Assembly (NCBI GenBank): GCA_002328075.1
Contig: DCVT01000062.1
Span: 1 to 64,000, forward strand
Reading direction: 5' to 3'
Origin: Anaerolineales bacterium UBA2181
Lineage (GTDB): Bacteria; Chloroflexota; Anaerolineae; Promineifilales; UBA4811
DNA: 64,000 nt
Shown: positions 9,504-18,101 of the stretch, piece after piece
How the letters are laid out: each line of letters starts with the position of its first letter
Numbering within the stretch: position 1 is the first letter of the stretch
Translations under genes and position numbers: made by a program
Notes under the pieces: model-generated
What the model saw: only the letters and a program-made list of their open reading frames with translations
What the model was told of the DNA's origin: nothing
Databases searched by the model: none

Positions 9504-9511
9504 GGTCGCGG

Positions 9512-9540
9512 TTGCCGGGAGCACCATCTTGGTTTACAAT
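9512..9540 (+). promoter_or_regulatory. Promoter of the yedF-selD operon
   Basis: TTGCCG (9512-9517) and TACAAT (9535-9540) are 17 bases apart. It separates the selenium genes from the zinc operon and gives a leader of about 98 bases. Confidence 0.6.
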
Positions 9541-9558
9541 CTTGGCCCGATGAATCGC

Positions 9559-9580
9559 TGGCAGCGGTTTCCGGCTGCCA
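9559..9580 (+). other. Hairpin in the yedF leader
   Basis: A perfect 7-bp stem (TGGCAGC with GCTGCCA, 8-base loop) lies just after the predicted transcription start. A second small stem (CGTCTC/GAGACG) lies near 9600. No U tract follows, so it is not a clear terminator. Function unknown. Confidence 0.35.
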
Positions 9581-9644
9581 ACAAGGTTGCGGCGGGTCGC
9601 GTCTCCAGGAGACGAGCTCGGTACGCTGCCCGTTAAGGATGAGC

Positions 9645-10235
9645 ATGAGTAGAGTGGTTGATGCGCGTGGGTTGGCTTGCCCCCAGCCGGTCATCCTCAC
9701 CCGCAAGGCGATGGAGGACGAAACCGATCTGGTCACGCTGGTCGATAGTGAGACCTCACGGGACAACGTGCGGCGAATGGCGGAAAAGGTTGGCCGGACC
9801 GTTGCCGTATCGTACCAGGACGGCGCCTACCAGATCCACATCAGCGGTGCGCCCGGTCTGACGCGGCCGCCTTCCCATGAGGCTGTGCCGGGCCTGGTGC
9901 TGGTGGTATCAGACAACCAGATGGGGCGGGGCGATCCCGAACTGGGGAAGGTTCTGATCCGCGGATTTTTCCACACCTTGGTGGAAGCGTTGGGCAAGGC
10001 CGGGACCTGCCCGCAGACGGTCATCTTTTTCAACGCCGGCGTCTGGCTGACCCTCGACGATTCGCCGGTGCTGGAGGACCTGCGGGCGCTTGGTGACCAG
10101 GGGGTGACCATGCTCGCCTGTGGCACCTGCCTCCGTCACTATGGCGTGTTGGAGAGGCTGGCCGTGGGCCAGGTCTCCAACATGTACGACATTGCCGAAG
10201 CCATGCTATCGGCCGGCCGGGTGGTCACGCTCTGA
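9645..10235 (+). CDS. yedF: YedF-like selenium metabolism protein (TusA domain plus DsrE-like domain)
   Basis: About 196 residues. The N-terminal TusA/SirA domain has the active-site motif GLACPQPV (CPxP). From about residue 80 a DsrE/DsrF-like domain contains the cysteines of MLACGTCLRHYG. This architecture is known as sulfurtransferase-like YedF and is usually encoded with SelD in organisms that use selenium as a labile cofactor or as selenocysteine; here selD follows at once. ATG 9645 is preferred over ATG 9639 because AAGGA sits five bases before it. Confidence 0.85.
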   Translation: MSRVVDARGLACPQPVILTRKAMEDETDLVTLVDSETSRDNVRRMAEKVGRTVAVSYQDGAYQIHISGAPGLTRPPSHEAVPGLVLVVSDNQMGRGDPELGKVLIRGFFHTLVEALGKAGTCPQTVIFFNAGVWLTLDDSPVLEDLRALGDQGVTMLACGTCLRHYGVLERLAVGQVSNMYDIAEAMLSAGRVVTL

Positions 10236-10282
10236 GGCAATATCACCCAGGCTGACCTGACGGATTGAACGAAAGCAAGGTT

Positions 10283-11365
10283 ATGAGTGCGACTACCTGT
10301 TCGGTGAGCCAGCGGGACCCGGACAAACCGCTTCGCCTGACGGCCATGACCAGAGCGGCCGGTTGAGCGGCCAAATGGGGCCCTGAGGCCCTGGCGCAGG
10401 TCATGCGCCCGTTGCGAGAGGTGTTTTTGGGAGCCGAGTCTGACGCCAATCTGCTCGTCGGTCTGGAGCATCCGGACGACGCGGCCGTCTATCGCGTCAG
10501 CGACTCGCTGGCGGTGATCCTCACCACCGATTTCTTCACTCCCATCGTGGACGATCCGTACGACTATGGCGCCATCGCGGCTGCCAATGCCATGAGCGAT
10601 GTGTACGCCATGGGGGGTGAAGTTGTTTTGGCGCTGAACATAGCCGCCTTCCCGGCCGATCTGCCGCTGGAGATCGTCCAGGAGATACTGCGGGGTGGCG
10701 CGGAAAAGGTGCTGGAGGCCGGTGGCGTGATCGCCGGCGGGCATACGGTGGATGACCCGGAACCCAAATACGGATTGGCGGTGATGGGGCTGGTGCACCC
10801 GTTGCGTGTGGCGGTCAAGGTGGGTGCCGAGCCGGGCGACAAGCTGGTGTTGACCAAACCGCTGGGAGTCGGCATCGTGACCACCGCATTCAAGTCGGAC
10901 GTGGCCGAACCGCGCAGTCTGGCCGAGGCGGTGCAATCGATGAAACGCCTCAATCGCGACGCTGCCCGTGCCATGACCGCCGGCGTGTACCATGCGGCCA
11001 CCGACATCACCGGATTCGGCCTGATCGGTCACTCCTGGGAGATGGCCGGCCGGACGGGGGTCTGCTTCCGGTTTCACCTGGACGCCCTCCCGTTTGTGCA
11101 CGGCGCCCGATCGCTGGCGGAGGACTGGCTCTTTCCCGGCGGCGCCAATCGGAACCAGGAAGCGTACGCGCCCCACGTGACCTTTTCGCCGGACATCGGC
11201 GAAGAGGTGCAGATGCTGCTGCATACCCCCGAGACCTCGGGCGGCCTCTTGATTGCGGTGCCGGCCGAGGAGGTGGAGCCGTTGGTCGAGCGCTGCGCCG
11301 CGCTCCGGCAGCCTGCCTGGCTGGTCGGCGATGTCCTGGAAGGGGAGGGAATCCGGGTCGACTAG
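10283..11365 (+). CDS. selD: Selenide, water dikinase SelD, a selenoprotein with in-frame UGA
   Basis: SelD makes selenophosphate from selenide and ATP. The recognisable enzyme starts upstream of ATG 10403. Reading from ATG 10283 gives LRLTAMTRAAG, then TGA (10364-10366, residue 28), then AAKWGPEALAQVM, which matches the SelD active-site pattern G-(Cys/Sec)-xxK-xxP-xxL-xxV with Sec at the catalytic position. The full product is 360 residues, normal for SelD. A 5-bp hairpin begins 11 bases after the UGA. The body has the AIRS-type fold landmarks DDAAVYR, TTDFF, GGEVVLALN, AGGHTVDDPEPKYG and DITGFGLIGH. A conventional gene call would start at 10403 and lose the active site. Confidence 0.9.
10364..10391 (+). 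promoter_or_regulatory. Selenocysteine UGA codon and bacterial SECIS hairpin
   Basis: UGA at 10364-10366 is followed after 11 bases by a GGGCC/GGCCC stem (10378-10382 with 10387-10391) and a CUGA loop carrying a G. Spacing and shape fit the bacterial SECIS rule in which a short hairpin soon after the UGA recruits SelB. Confidence 0.7.
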
Positions 11366-11379
11366 ACCGGGATTGTGCC

Positions 11380-11880
11380 ATGCCGGATGAAACCAGGGGC
11401 TGGTTTGCCCTCTACACTCACCCCCACCGCGAGTATGCGGTCAAGGGGTACCTGGAAAACGAGGGGCTGACCGTCTTTTTGCCCGAAGTCAAGAATCGGA
11501 TCCAGCGGGCGGATCGGCCATCCAGGCGGCCGTTTTTTCCCAACTACCTGTTTCTGAAGAACCCGGGTCTGGAGCGACTGCCCGATATACGATGGATGCC
11601 GGGACTGCGCCAGGTGGTCGCCTTTGGATCTCGAGCGGCGCTCGTCCCGGATGAGATCGTTCAACGAATCGCGGAGCGGCTCCAGACCTACCAGGAGCCC
11701 ACCGAAGAGCGGTACCGGCCGGGCGATCGCGTCCGAGTGATGCACGGCCCGCTGGAGGGTTTGGAGGTCGTCTTTGACCGGCGGCTATCCTCTGGCGAGC
11801 GGGTGAGGGTGATGCTGGAACTGCTCAGCCGTATCCAGGTGCCGGTGGAGATGGACATGCGCGATCTATTGCCCTTCTAA
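11380..11880 (+). CDS. NusG/RfaH-family transcription elongation factor
   Basis: A 166-residue protein with the NGN fold (GWFALYTHPHREYAVKGYL; FPNYLFLK) and a C-terminal KOW-type domain (YRPGDRVRVMHGPLEGLEV). The specialised paralogues RfaH and UpxY often precede polysaccharide or sulfation gene clusters. Here it starts 14 bases after selD and stands just before the sulfate-activation gene. I cannot tell whether it is the housekeeping NusG, but the absence of rpl and sec neighbours favours a specialised paralogue. Confidence 0.75.
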   Translation: MPDETRGWFALYTHPHREYAVKGYLENEGLTVFLPEVKNRIQRADRPSRRPFFPNYLFLKNPGLERLPDIRWMPGLRQVVAFGSRAALVPDEIVQRIAERLQTYQEPTEERYRPGDRVRVMHGPLEGLEVVFDRRLSSGERVRVMLELLSRIQVPVEMDMRDLLPF

Positions 11881-11893
11881 TAAGGAGATATCA

Positions 11894-13654
11894 TTGTCAA
11901 CCGAACACGATTCCCTCGTCAGCCCCTATGGCGGACAACTGGTAGACCTGCTGGTCGCGCCTGAGCAGTTGGACGAACTCCACCGCTATGCCGGGCGGCT
12001 GCCATCGATACAGATTTCACCCCGGTCGGAGTGCGATCTGGAGATGCTGGCGGTCGGCGCCTTTTCACCGTTGAGCCGATTCATGGGGCAACAGGATTAC
12101 CAGCGTGTGCTGGACGAGATGCGATTGTCCAGCGGCCACCTCTTTCCCATCCCGGTCACGCTTCCGGTGCAGCCCGGGCCCGAAATCCGGCTCGGCCAGG
12201 AGGTTGCGCTCCGCAACGCCAAGAACGAGTTGCTGGCCCTGCTGCTGATTGAAGAGATCTACCCGTGGGACCGGGCGGAAGCCGAGCTCAAGGTCTTTGG
12301 CACCTCGGATGTGAGGCACCCGTTGGTGGCCGAGATGCATCGCTGGGGTCCGCTCAACGTCTCCGGCCGGCTTCGCGTGATGCAGCTGCCCAAACACTAT
12401 GACTTTCAGGAACTACGGCTGTCCCCGGCCCAGACACGCACCCGCCTCGACGGATTTGGCTATCCCAATGTGGTTGCGTTCCAGACCCGGAACCCACTTC
12501 ATCGGGTCCACGAGGAGCTGACCAAACGGGCAACCGAGGAGGCCGGCGGCGTCCTGCTGCTCCACCCCGTGGTCGGTCTGACCCGGCCCGGTGACGTGGA
12601 CCATTTCACGCGGGTTCGGACCTACAAGGCGTTGGCGGCCAACCATTACGACCCGAATCGCATCCTGCTGGCGCTCTTGCCGTTGGCAATGCGGCTGGCG
12701 GGTCCGCGCGAGGCCGTGTGGCACATGGTCATCCGCCGCAACTATGGCGCCAACTATCTGATTGTCGGCCGCGACCACGCCGGCCCAGGGGTAGATTCGA
12801 CGGGCAGACCCTTTTACGGTCCGTACGATGCGCAGGCGCTGGCCGAAGCACACAGCGCCGAGCTCGGGGTAGGGGTGTTGCCCTTTCGCCAGTATGTCTA
12901 TCTGCCGGACCAGGCCCGGTATGAGGAGGAATCGCGAATTCCGGCCGGCGCCCGCATCGCCAGTATTTCCGGCACCCAGGTGCGCGAGGATTACCTGAAC
13001 AACGGGCGCAAACTGCCTGAATGGTTCACCCGGCCCGAGGTGGCCGACATCCTGGCGGAGAGCTACCCGCCGCGGCACCGGCAAGGGGTGTGCGTCTGGT
13101 TCACCGGCCTCAGCGGTTCGGGCAAATCCACCACGTCCGAGATCCTCACCACGCTGCTGCTGGAGCACGGCCGCCAGGTGACGGTGCTGGACGGCGATGT
13201 GGTCCGGACCCATCTGTCGCGCGGACTCGGCTTTAGCAAGGAGGACCGCGATATCAACATCCGCCGGATCGGTTTTGTGGCGGCCGAAATAGCCCGTCAC
13301 GGTGGAACCGTCGCCTGTGCGGCGGTGAGCCCGTACCGGGCAACCCGCAACGACGTCCGGACCATGGTGGGCCGCGACCACTTTGTGGAAGTCTTTGTGG
13401 ACACCCCGATCGACGTTTGCGAGCAGCGTGATGTCAAGGGCCTGTATGCCAAGGCGCGCCGCGGCGAGTTGACCGGTTTTACCGGTATCGATGACCCGTA
13501 CGAGGTTCCCACCAATCCGGAGGTCACCCTGGATACCGTCGCCTTTTCGGCCGAGGAGAACGCGCGCCGCATTCTGGACTACCTGATGGAGCGCGGTTTC
13601 ATTCGGCGTATTGAGCAGACCGACTCCCAGCCGTCACCGGAGCACCAGCCATGA
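11894..13654 (+). CDS. sat-cysC: Bifunctional sulfate adenylyltransferase / adenylylsulfate kinase
   Basis: A 586-residue fusion that would turn sulfate into APS and then PAPS. The N-terminal ATP sulfurylase part (about 1-395) has FQTRNPLHRVHEEL and GRDHAGPG. The C-terminal APS kinase (about 395-575) has the P-loop GLSGSGKSTT and DGDVVRTHLSRGLGFSKEDR. The order sulfurylase then kinase is that of bacterial and thermophile fusions. The start is TTG 11894, chosen for AAGGAG at 11882-11887. Its stop overlaps the next ATG (ATGA). PAPS would serve sulfotransferases or assimilation; no reductase is adjacent. Confidence 0.92.
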   Translation: MSTEHDSLVSPYGGQLVDLLVAPEQLDELHRYAGRLPSIQISPRSECDLEMLAVGAFSPLSRFMGQQDYQRVLDEMRLSSGHLFPIPVTLPVQPGPEIRLGQEVALRNAKNELLALLLIEEIYPWDRAEAELKVFGTSDVRHPLVAEMHRWGPLNVSGRLRVMQLPKHYDFQELRLSPAQTRTRLDGFGYPNVVAFQTRNPLHRVHEELTKRATEEAGGVLLLHPVVGLTRPGDVDHFTRVRTYKALAANHYDPNRILLALLPLAMRLAGPREAVWHMVIRRNYGANYLIVGRDHAGPGVDSTGRPFYGPYDAQALAEAHSAELGVGVLPFRQYVYLPDQARYEEESRIPAGARIASISGTQVREDYLNNGRKLPEWFTRPEVADILAESYPPRHRQGVCVWFTGLSGSGKSTTSEILTTLLLEHGRQVTVLDGDVVRTHLSRGLGFSKEDRDINIRRIGFVAAEIARHGGTVACAAVSPYRATRNDVRTMVGRDHFVEVFVDTPIDVCEQRDVKGLYAKARRGELTGFTGIDDPYEVPTNPEVTLDTVAFSAEENARRILDYLMERGFIRRIEQTDSQPSPEHQP

Positions 13655-15078
13655 AACTGACGCCGTGGAGCCGGCGCAAACCGCCCAAAATGCTGATCAT
13701 CGGGTTGGATTGCGCCGCACCTGAACTGGTTTTTGACCGCTGGGCCGACCAACTGCCCAATCTTCGCGGACTCGCCCGGCGCGGAGCGTATGGCGACCTG
13801 ATGTCCAGCATTCCGGCGATCACCGTCCCGGCCTGGAGCTCCATGCTGAGCAGCAAGGACCCGGGCGTGCTGGGCATCTACGGCTTTCGCAACCGCGCTG
13901 ACTATTCTTACGACAAGATGACCATTGCCACCGGCGCGGCGGTGAAGGAAAAGCGGGTATGGGACTACCTGGGCGAGGCCGGCAAACAGGTGATCCTCAT
14001 GGGTGTTCCCCAGACCTATCCGGTCCGGCCGGTCAACGGGCATCTGGTATCCTGCTTTCTCACGCCCAGCGCCAAGAGCGAGTACACCTTTCCCCATGAA
14101 TTGCGGTACGAGATAGAGCGGGTCTTGGGCGGCGAGGAGTACGACGTGGACGTGCGCCAATTCCGCACCGATGACAAGGACTTTCTGCTCCGGCAGATCT
14201 ACGCCATGAATGACAAACAGTTCCAGGTGGCGCGTTACCTGATGGACAGCAAACCCTGGGACCTGTTCATGCTGGTTGACATGGGAGTGGACCGGGTACA
14301 CCACGGGATGTGGAAGTATCACGACGACACCCATCCCAAGCACGATCCCGACCCGCGTTACCGGACCGCGATACGAGATTACTATGTGCACCTTGATCGG
14401 CAAGTGGGCACCCTGCTGGAGCGAATTCCGCCGGAAACGGTGGTGATGGTGGTATCTGACCACGGAGTGAAAGGGATGTACGGCGGCATCTGCGTCAACG
14501 AGTGGCTGCGCCGGCACGGATACCTGACCCTGCTGGAAGATCTACCGAGCGAGGGGCTGGTTCAGTTTGAGGACGTCAAGGTCGACTGGAGCAAGACCCA
14601 GGTGTGGGCGTCCGGCGGTTATTACGCCCGGGTCTTTATGAACGTGGCCGGGCGAGAGCCTCAGGGGGTGATACCGGCCGACCAGTATGAGCATTTTCGC
14701 GACCGGCTGGCGGATGCCTTGCGCTCCATCCCGGCGCCGGACGGGAGCGACATCGGCACCCGCGTTTTCAAACCGGTCGACATTTACCGAGAGGTGCGCA
14801 ATATCGCGCCCGACCTCATCGTCTATTTTGGCGACCTGGGCTGGCGCTCGGTGGGCAGCATGGGCCACGGGGACATCTACACCCTGGAAAATGACACCGG
14901 TCCGGATGATGCCAATCACGCTGAGAACGGGTTGGTCATCCTGGCCGACCCCCGCTCTCGGCGACGCGGGGAACGGCTGGCACCGGCGCCGCAACTGATG
15001 GACGTAGCGCCCACGGTGCTGGAGATCATGGGTCTTCCCATCCCGGCCGATATGCAGGGAACGAGCATTCGGCGTTAG
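13651..15078 (+). CDS. Alkaline-phosphatase-superfamily phosphodiesterase
   Basis: A 475-residue type I phosphodiesterase/nucleotide pyrophosphatase-like enzyme. Metal and nucleophile landmarks are IIGLDCAAPE (Asp20), AITVPAW (nucleophile Thr58), DMGVDRVHHG and VVSDHGVKG. No signal peptide is evident, so it is probably cytoplasmic. It overlaps the sulfurylase/kinase gene by four bases, so the two are coupled. A role in nucleotide (for example PAP/PAPS) turnover or glycan chemistry is inference from context. Confidence 0.82.
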   Translation: MKLTPWSRRKPPKMLIIGLDCAAPELVFDRWADQLPNLRGLARRGAYGDLMSSIPAITVPAWSSMLSSKDPGVLGIYGFRNRADYSYDKMTIATGAAVKEKRVWDYLGEAGKQVILMGVPQTYPVRPVNGHLVSCFLTPSAKSEYTFPHELRYEIERVLGGEEYDVDVRQFRTDDKDFLLRQIYAMNDKQFQVARYLMDSKPWDLFMLVDMGVDRVHHGMWKYHDDTHPKHDPDPRYRTAIRDYYVHLDRQVGTLLERIPPETVVMVVSDHGVKGMYGGICVNEWLRRHGYLTLLEDLPSEGLVQFEDVKVDWSKTQVWASGGYYARVFMNVAGREPQGVIPADQYEHFRDRLADALRSIPAPDGSDIGTRVFKPVDIYREVRNIAPDLIVYFGDLGWRSVGSMGHGDIYTLENDTGPDDANHAENGLVILADPRSRRRGERLAPAPQLMDVAPTVLEIMGLPIPADMQGTSIRR

Positions 15079-15132
15079 CCGCCTGGCTTGCCGGTCGATC
15101 CGCTGCCGCCCCGGCATGCCCGGCCGATCGCT

Positions 15133-15173
15133 GGGTTGAAGAATTCGCTGCCCGGTTCAACCCCCGCCCGGGC
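15133..15173. terminator. Inverted repeats between convergent genes
   Basis: GGGTTGAA (15133-15140) pairs perfectly with TTCAACCC (15156-15163), and an alternative GCCCGG/CCGGGC stem (15150-15155 with 15168-15173) overlaps it. It lies between two convergent gene ends, so a bidirectional terminator is likely although no U tract is present. Confidence 0.35.
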
Positions 15174-15188
15174 GACAGGGGTGTCTGG

Positions 15189-17231
15189 CTATCCAGAGTC
15201 GGATGGCGGGGTTGCTGGTGCGTCCAGCAGGTGACTGACAAACCAGTTAAGGATCTCCTGCAATCGACGGATTCGGTGTTTGGGTTTGCCGCTGCGGCTC
15301 AACTCGTGGTTTTCGCCCTCAAAGATGACCAGCCGGCTCTCCACACCGTGAAGCTTGAGCGCCTCGAACATCTGGATACCCTCGGGTAACCAGCATCGAT
15401 AGTCCTCGACGGAGTGGATAAACAGGGTGGGCGTCGTGGCCTGGTGGGCGTAGCGCAGCGGCGACTGGAGCCACACCTTGTCCACGTCCTCCCACGGGGT
15501 GGCGCCGATCTGGTCTGGCATAAAGCGGTACCCGATGTCGCTGGTGTAGCCAAAGGAGATCCAGTTCGAAATGCTCCTCTGTGAAGCGGCCGCCTTGAAC
15601 CGGCCGGTATGCCCGATGATCCAGTTGGTCATGAACCCGCCGTAGGATCCTCCAGTCACTCCCAATCGCTGGGGGTCAATAAAGGGAAAACGGGCCAGCG
15701 CCTGGTCCACCACCGCCATGATGTCTTCATAGTCGATGCTGCCGTATTTGCCGCGAATGTCAGCGAACGCATCCCCTTTGCCGTCACTGCCGCGCGGGTT
15801 GCAGTAGATGACCGCCAGACCCGCGCCCGCCAGAACCTGATATTCGTGAAAGTAGGTGTGGGAGGAGGCGGTCCTGGGCCCGCCGTGGATCTCCACCACC
15901 CCCGGGCAACGTTGGCCGGCCGCCAGTGAAGGCGGTCGGATCACCCAGGCGTCAACCGCGGTCCCGTCCTCGCGCCGGACCACCAAGCGCTCTGGCGGGA
16001 GGGGGGGATGTGCGAGCTGGATTTCCTGGTTCAGGTGGGTTAGCCGGATTTCGGGCGACTCCTGACCGGCGTCCCACCGGTAAAGCTCCTGCAGCCGGTC
16101 TCCCCGGAACGCCACATAGACGACTGTGTCGCCCTGCACATCAAAGCTCTCCACTGCACCCGGCCGGTCCACCAGACGGCGGAAGGGACCTCCCGGCTCG
16201 ATCGTGTTCAGGTAGCACGAGTCCCCCTCCGTGGTATGAAAGTAAAAGCGTTCGCCATCCGTTGTGTTGGATTGGGCCGGACCCATGCGGCAATCAGAGC
16301 CCACCGAAGAGGAGGGGTTGATATCCCATCCGGGTGTGAGCGTTTCCAGCCGCCCATCCGTCAGGTGAACTGCCACCAGTTCTTCGTTTTGGTTCAGGCC
16401 GTACCTGAGCGTGTCATTGGCCGGCACGATGAGGACCAGATTGCCGGGGTCGTCGGCTGACGGGTGGGAGACGAGCCGAGGCTGGCCAAAGGAGCGGCTC
16501 CCGTCGGTCAAGCGGCGGACGACCGGGTTCGGCAGGTCCAACAGATAGAGGTCATTCGTAAAGGGCATCACATGCTCGAACTCGACACCGGCAAAAACGA
16601 GCTGTTCGCCTCTCAGGTCGAAGGATTCGACTTCCACCGGGCCGGGCGTCAGCTCCAGGTTGTTCTGTGTTTCACGGTCATGCAGGTACAGGTGAGTCCG
16701 CTTCTTGTTGGTATAACCGCGGCCGTTGCGCCAAAACGGGACCTCGTCCACCACGTGGTAGTCCTTTTCCTCCTTTTCCCGCTCCTGACGGTCCAGGAAC
16801 GCCTGGTGGCTTTCGCCGGGCCCGGCGGATGCCCGACGCAGGTCGATGGTCGCTGACAGGAGGAGACGGCCGCCGGCCGCGGTTTGGACCGATTGGGCCC
16901 GCAACGGGAGGGTCGCCAGCGGGGTCGCCTCGCCGCCGTCCACCGCGATCTGGTGCAACTGCGTCTCTTCCTTGTCGGGACTGTCCGGTTTGACCAAGAA
17001 GAGGAGGTGCCGGCCGTCGGGTTCCCACGCAAAAGCGGTCACCTTGCGGGAGGACGTCAACTGGTTCACCCGGCCGCTGGGAAGGTGGCACAACCAGATG
17101 TCTGACTGGTAGTCGTTTTCTTTCAAGTCGGCCTGCTTAACCAGAAAGGCCGCCGTCAGGGCATCCGGTGAAAGGCGAACGTGTGACAGAAAGCGGTACC
17201 GGACAAATGTTTCGGGCTGGAGTGCGGTCAT
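15189..17231 (-). CDS. S9-family (prolyl oligopeptidase-like) peptidase
   Basis: A 680-residue acylaminoacyl-peptidase/dipeptidyl-peptidase type enzyme. The N-terminal 400 residues form a beta-propeller with repeated strands. The C-terminal alpha/beta hydrolase has GGSYGG (Ser529), HSVEDYR (Asp610) and GENHELSR (His642), the normal order of the triad. No signal peptide is seen, so it is presumably cytosolic peptide turnover. It is the last gene of a minus-strand set with the two metallo-hydrolases upstream (12-base gap). Confidence 0.88.
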   Translation of the reverse strand: MTALQPETFVRYRFLSHVRLSPDALTAAFLVKQADLKENDYQSDIWLCHLPSGRVNQLTSSRKVTAFAWEPDGRHLLFLVKPDSPDKEETQLHQIAVDGGEATPLATLPLRAQSVQTAAGGRLLLSATIDLRRASAGPGESHQAFLDRQEREKEEKDYHVVDEVPFWRNGRGYTNKKRTHLYLHDRETQNNLELTPGPVEVESFDLRGEQLVFAGVEFEHVMPFTNDLYLLDLPNPVVRRLTDGSRSFGQPRLVSHPSADDPGNLVLIVPANDTLRYGLNQNEELVAVHLTDGRLETLTPGWDINPSSSVGSDCRMGPAQSNTTDGERFYFHTTEGDSCYLNTIEPGGPFRRLVDRPGAVESFDVQGDTVVYVAFRGDRLQELYRWDAGQESPEIRLTHLNQEIQLAHPPLPPERLVVRREDGTAVDAWVIRPPSLAAGQRCPGVVEIHGGPRTASSHTYFHEYQVLAGAGLAVIYCNPRGSDGKGDAFADIRGKYGSIDYEDIMAVVDQALARFPFIDPQRLGVTGGSYGGFMTNWIIGHTGRFKAAASQRSISNWISFGYTSDIGYRFMPDQIGATPWEDVDKVWLQSPLRYAHQATTPTLFIHSVEDYRCWLPEGIQMFEALKLHGVESRLVIFEGENHELSRSGKPKHRIRRLQEILNWFVSHLLDAPATPPSDSG

Positions 17232-17243
17232 GGTTTTGTATCC

Positions 17244-18101
17244 TTAAAAAGTGAGGACCAGTCCTTCCCATGCTCCGGTGATCTGGAGCGGGCTGTTGCC
17301 GGCCAGAGCGCGGCACATATCCACCATCTGATCGATGGCCTCGTCGTCGTGGAGGGGGTTGTAGCAGGTGAGAACCAGTTGCCGAACCCCAGCCTGCTGC
17401 GCCAGGCGAACGGCCGACCGGGCAGAAGTGTGACCGGTCCCATCCTGACCACTGGCGCCGTCGTGGTATGCACCGTGAATCAGCACGTCGGCGTTCCGGC
17501 AGAACGCGACCAGGCGTTCCCAGCACTGCCCGGCTGGATCCTCCATGCGAGGAAGGTAAACCAGCGAGCGGTCCGGCTGGCTGAGCCGGTAGGCCACGGG
17601 ACGGCCACATTGCCACGTTTCGTCAGCCGGCGCGCCTGGTCCACGCCAGGTCGGATAGGGATGGATGGTCATGCTGCCCCACGCCAGGGGCTCTCCGGTG
17701 GGTTCGTGAAACGCCAGCTCAGCCACCAGGTGGTTCAAGGTGTGCAGGGGCGAAAGGGCGGGGGCAAGTTGCGCCTCCAGGAAGCCGCGAAATCCAAGCT
17801 CATCGGTACCCAGGCCGTAAAAGGCGTAGGTGTTGCCCCGGACAAAAAAGGGCGCATAAAAACCGATGCCCTGTGTGTGGGTCCAGTGACTATGACTCAC
17901 GAGGAAGAGCGCCTGGTCGCGTCCCACTGTTGCCATCCGCTCCCGGCCCAAGGCGGTCAGCCCGGTCCCTGCGTCCAGGATGCAGAGCGCATCCTGGACG
18001 TCGGTCACCGTCGTGCACAGCGTGTTGCCCCCATAGTGGATCGTCTCGGGGCCAGGCACCGCTATGTCGCCCCGCACACCCCAGAAACGAACCTGGATCA
18101 C
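17244..18101 (-). CDS. Metallo-beta-lactamase-fold protein with degenerate metal motif
   Basis: A 285-residue paralogue of the next gene upstream (shared GVRG, VPGPETIHYGGNT, LDAGTGL). The canonical HxHxDH motif reads H70-S-H72-W-T74-H75, so the metal-binding Asp is replaced by Thr. The late HGAYHDGA and TCYNPLHDD segments keep other His and Asp residues. It may have altered metal content or lost hydrolase activity. Its start overlaps the upstream gene stop by four bases. Confidence 0.75.
   Translation of the reverse strand: MIQVRFWGVRGDIAVPGPETIHYGGNTLCTTVTDVQDALCILDAGTGLTALGRERMATVGRDQALFLVSHSHWTHTQGIGFYAPFFVRGNTYAFYGLGTDELGFRGFLEAQLAPALSPLHTLNHLVAELAFHEPTGEPLAWGSMTIHPYPTWRGPGAPADETWQCGRPVAYRLSQPDRSLVYLPRMEDPAGQCWERLVAFCRNADVLIHGAYHDGASGQDGTGHTSARSAVRLAQQAGVRQLVLTCYNPLHDDEAIDQMVDMCRALAGNSPLQITGAWEGLVLTF

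Noticed and set aside
9547..9645. tRNA-like folding in the yedF leader
   Set aside because: No acceptor stem, T loop or anticodon arrangement could be assembled; only two isolated hairpins.
10403..11365. SelD starting at ATG 10403
   Set aside because: That start removes the active-site motif that is plainly present upstream around the UGA.
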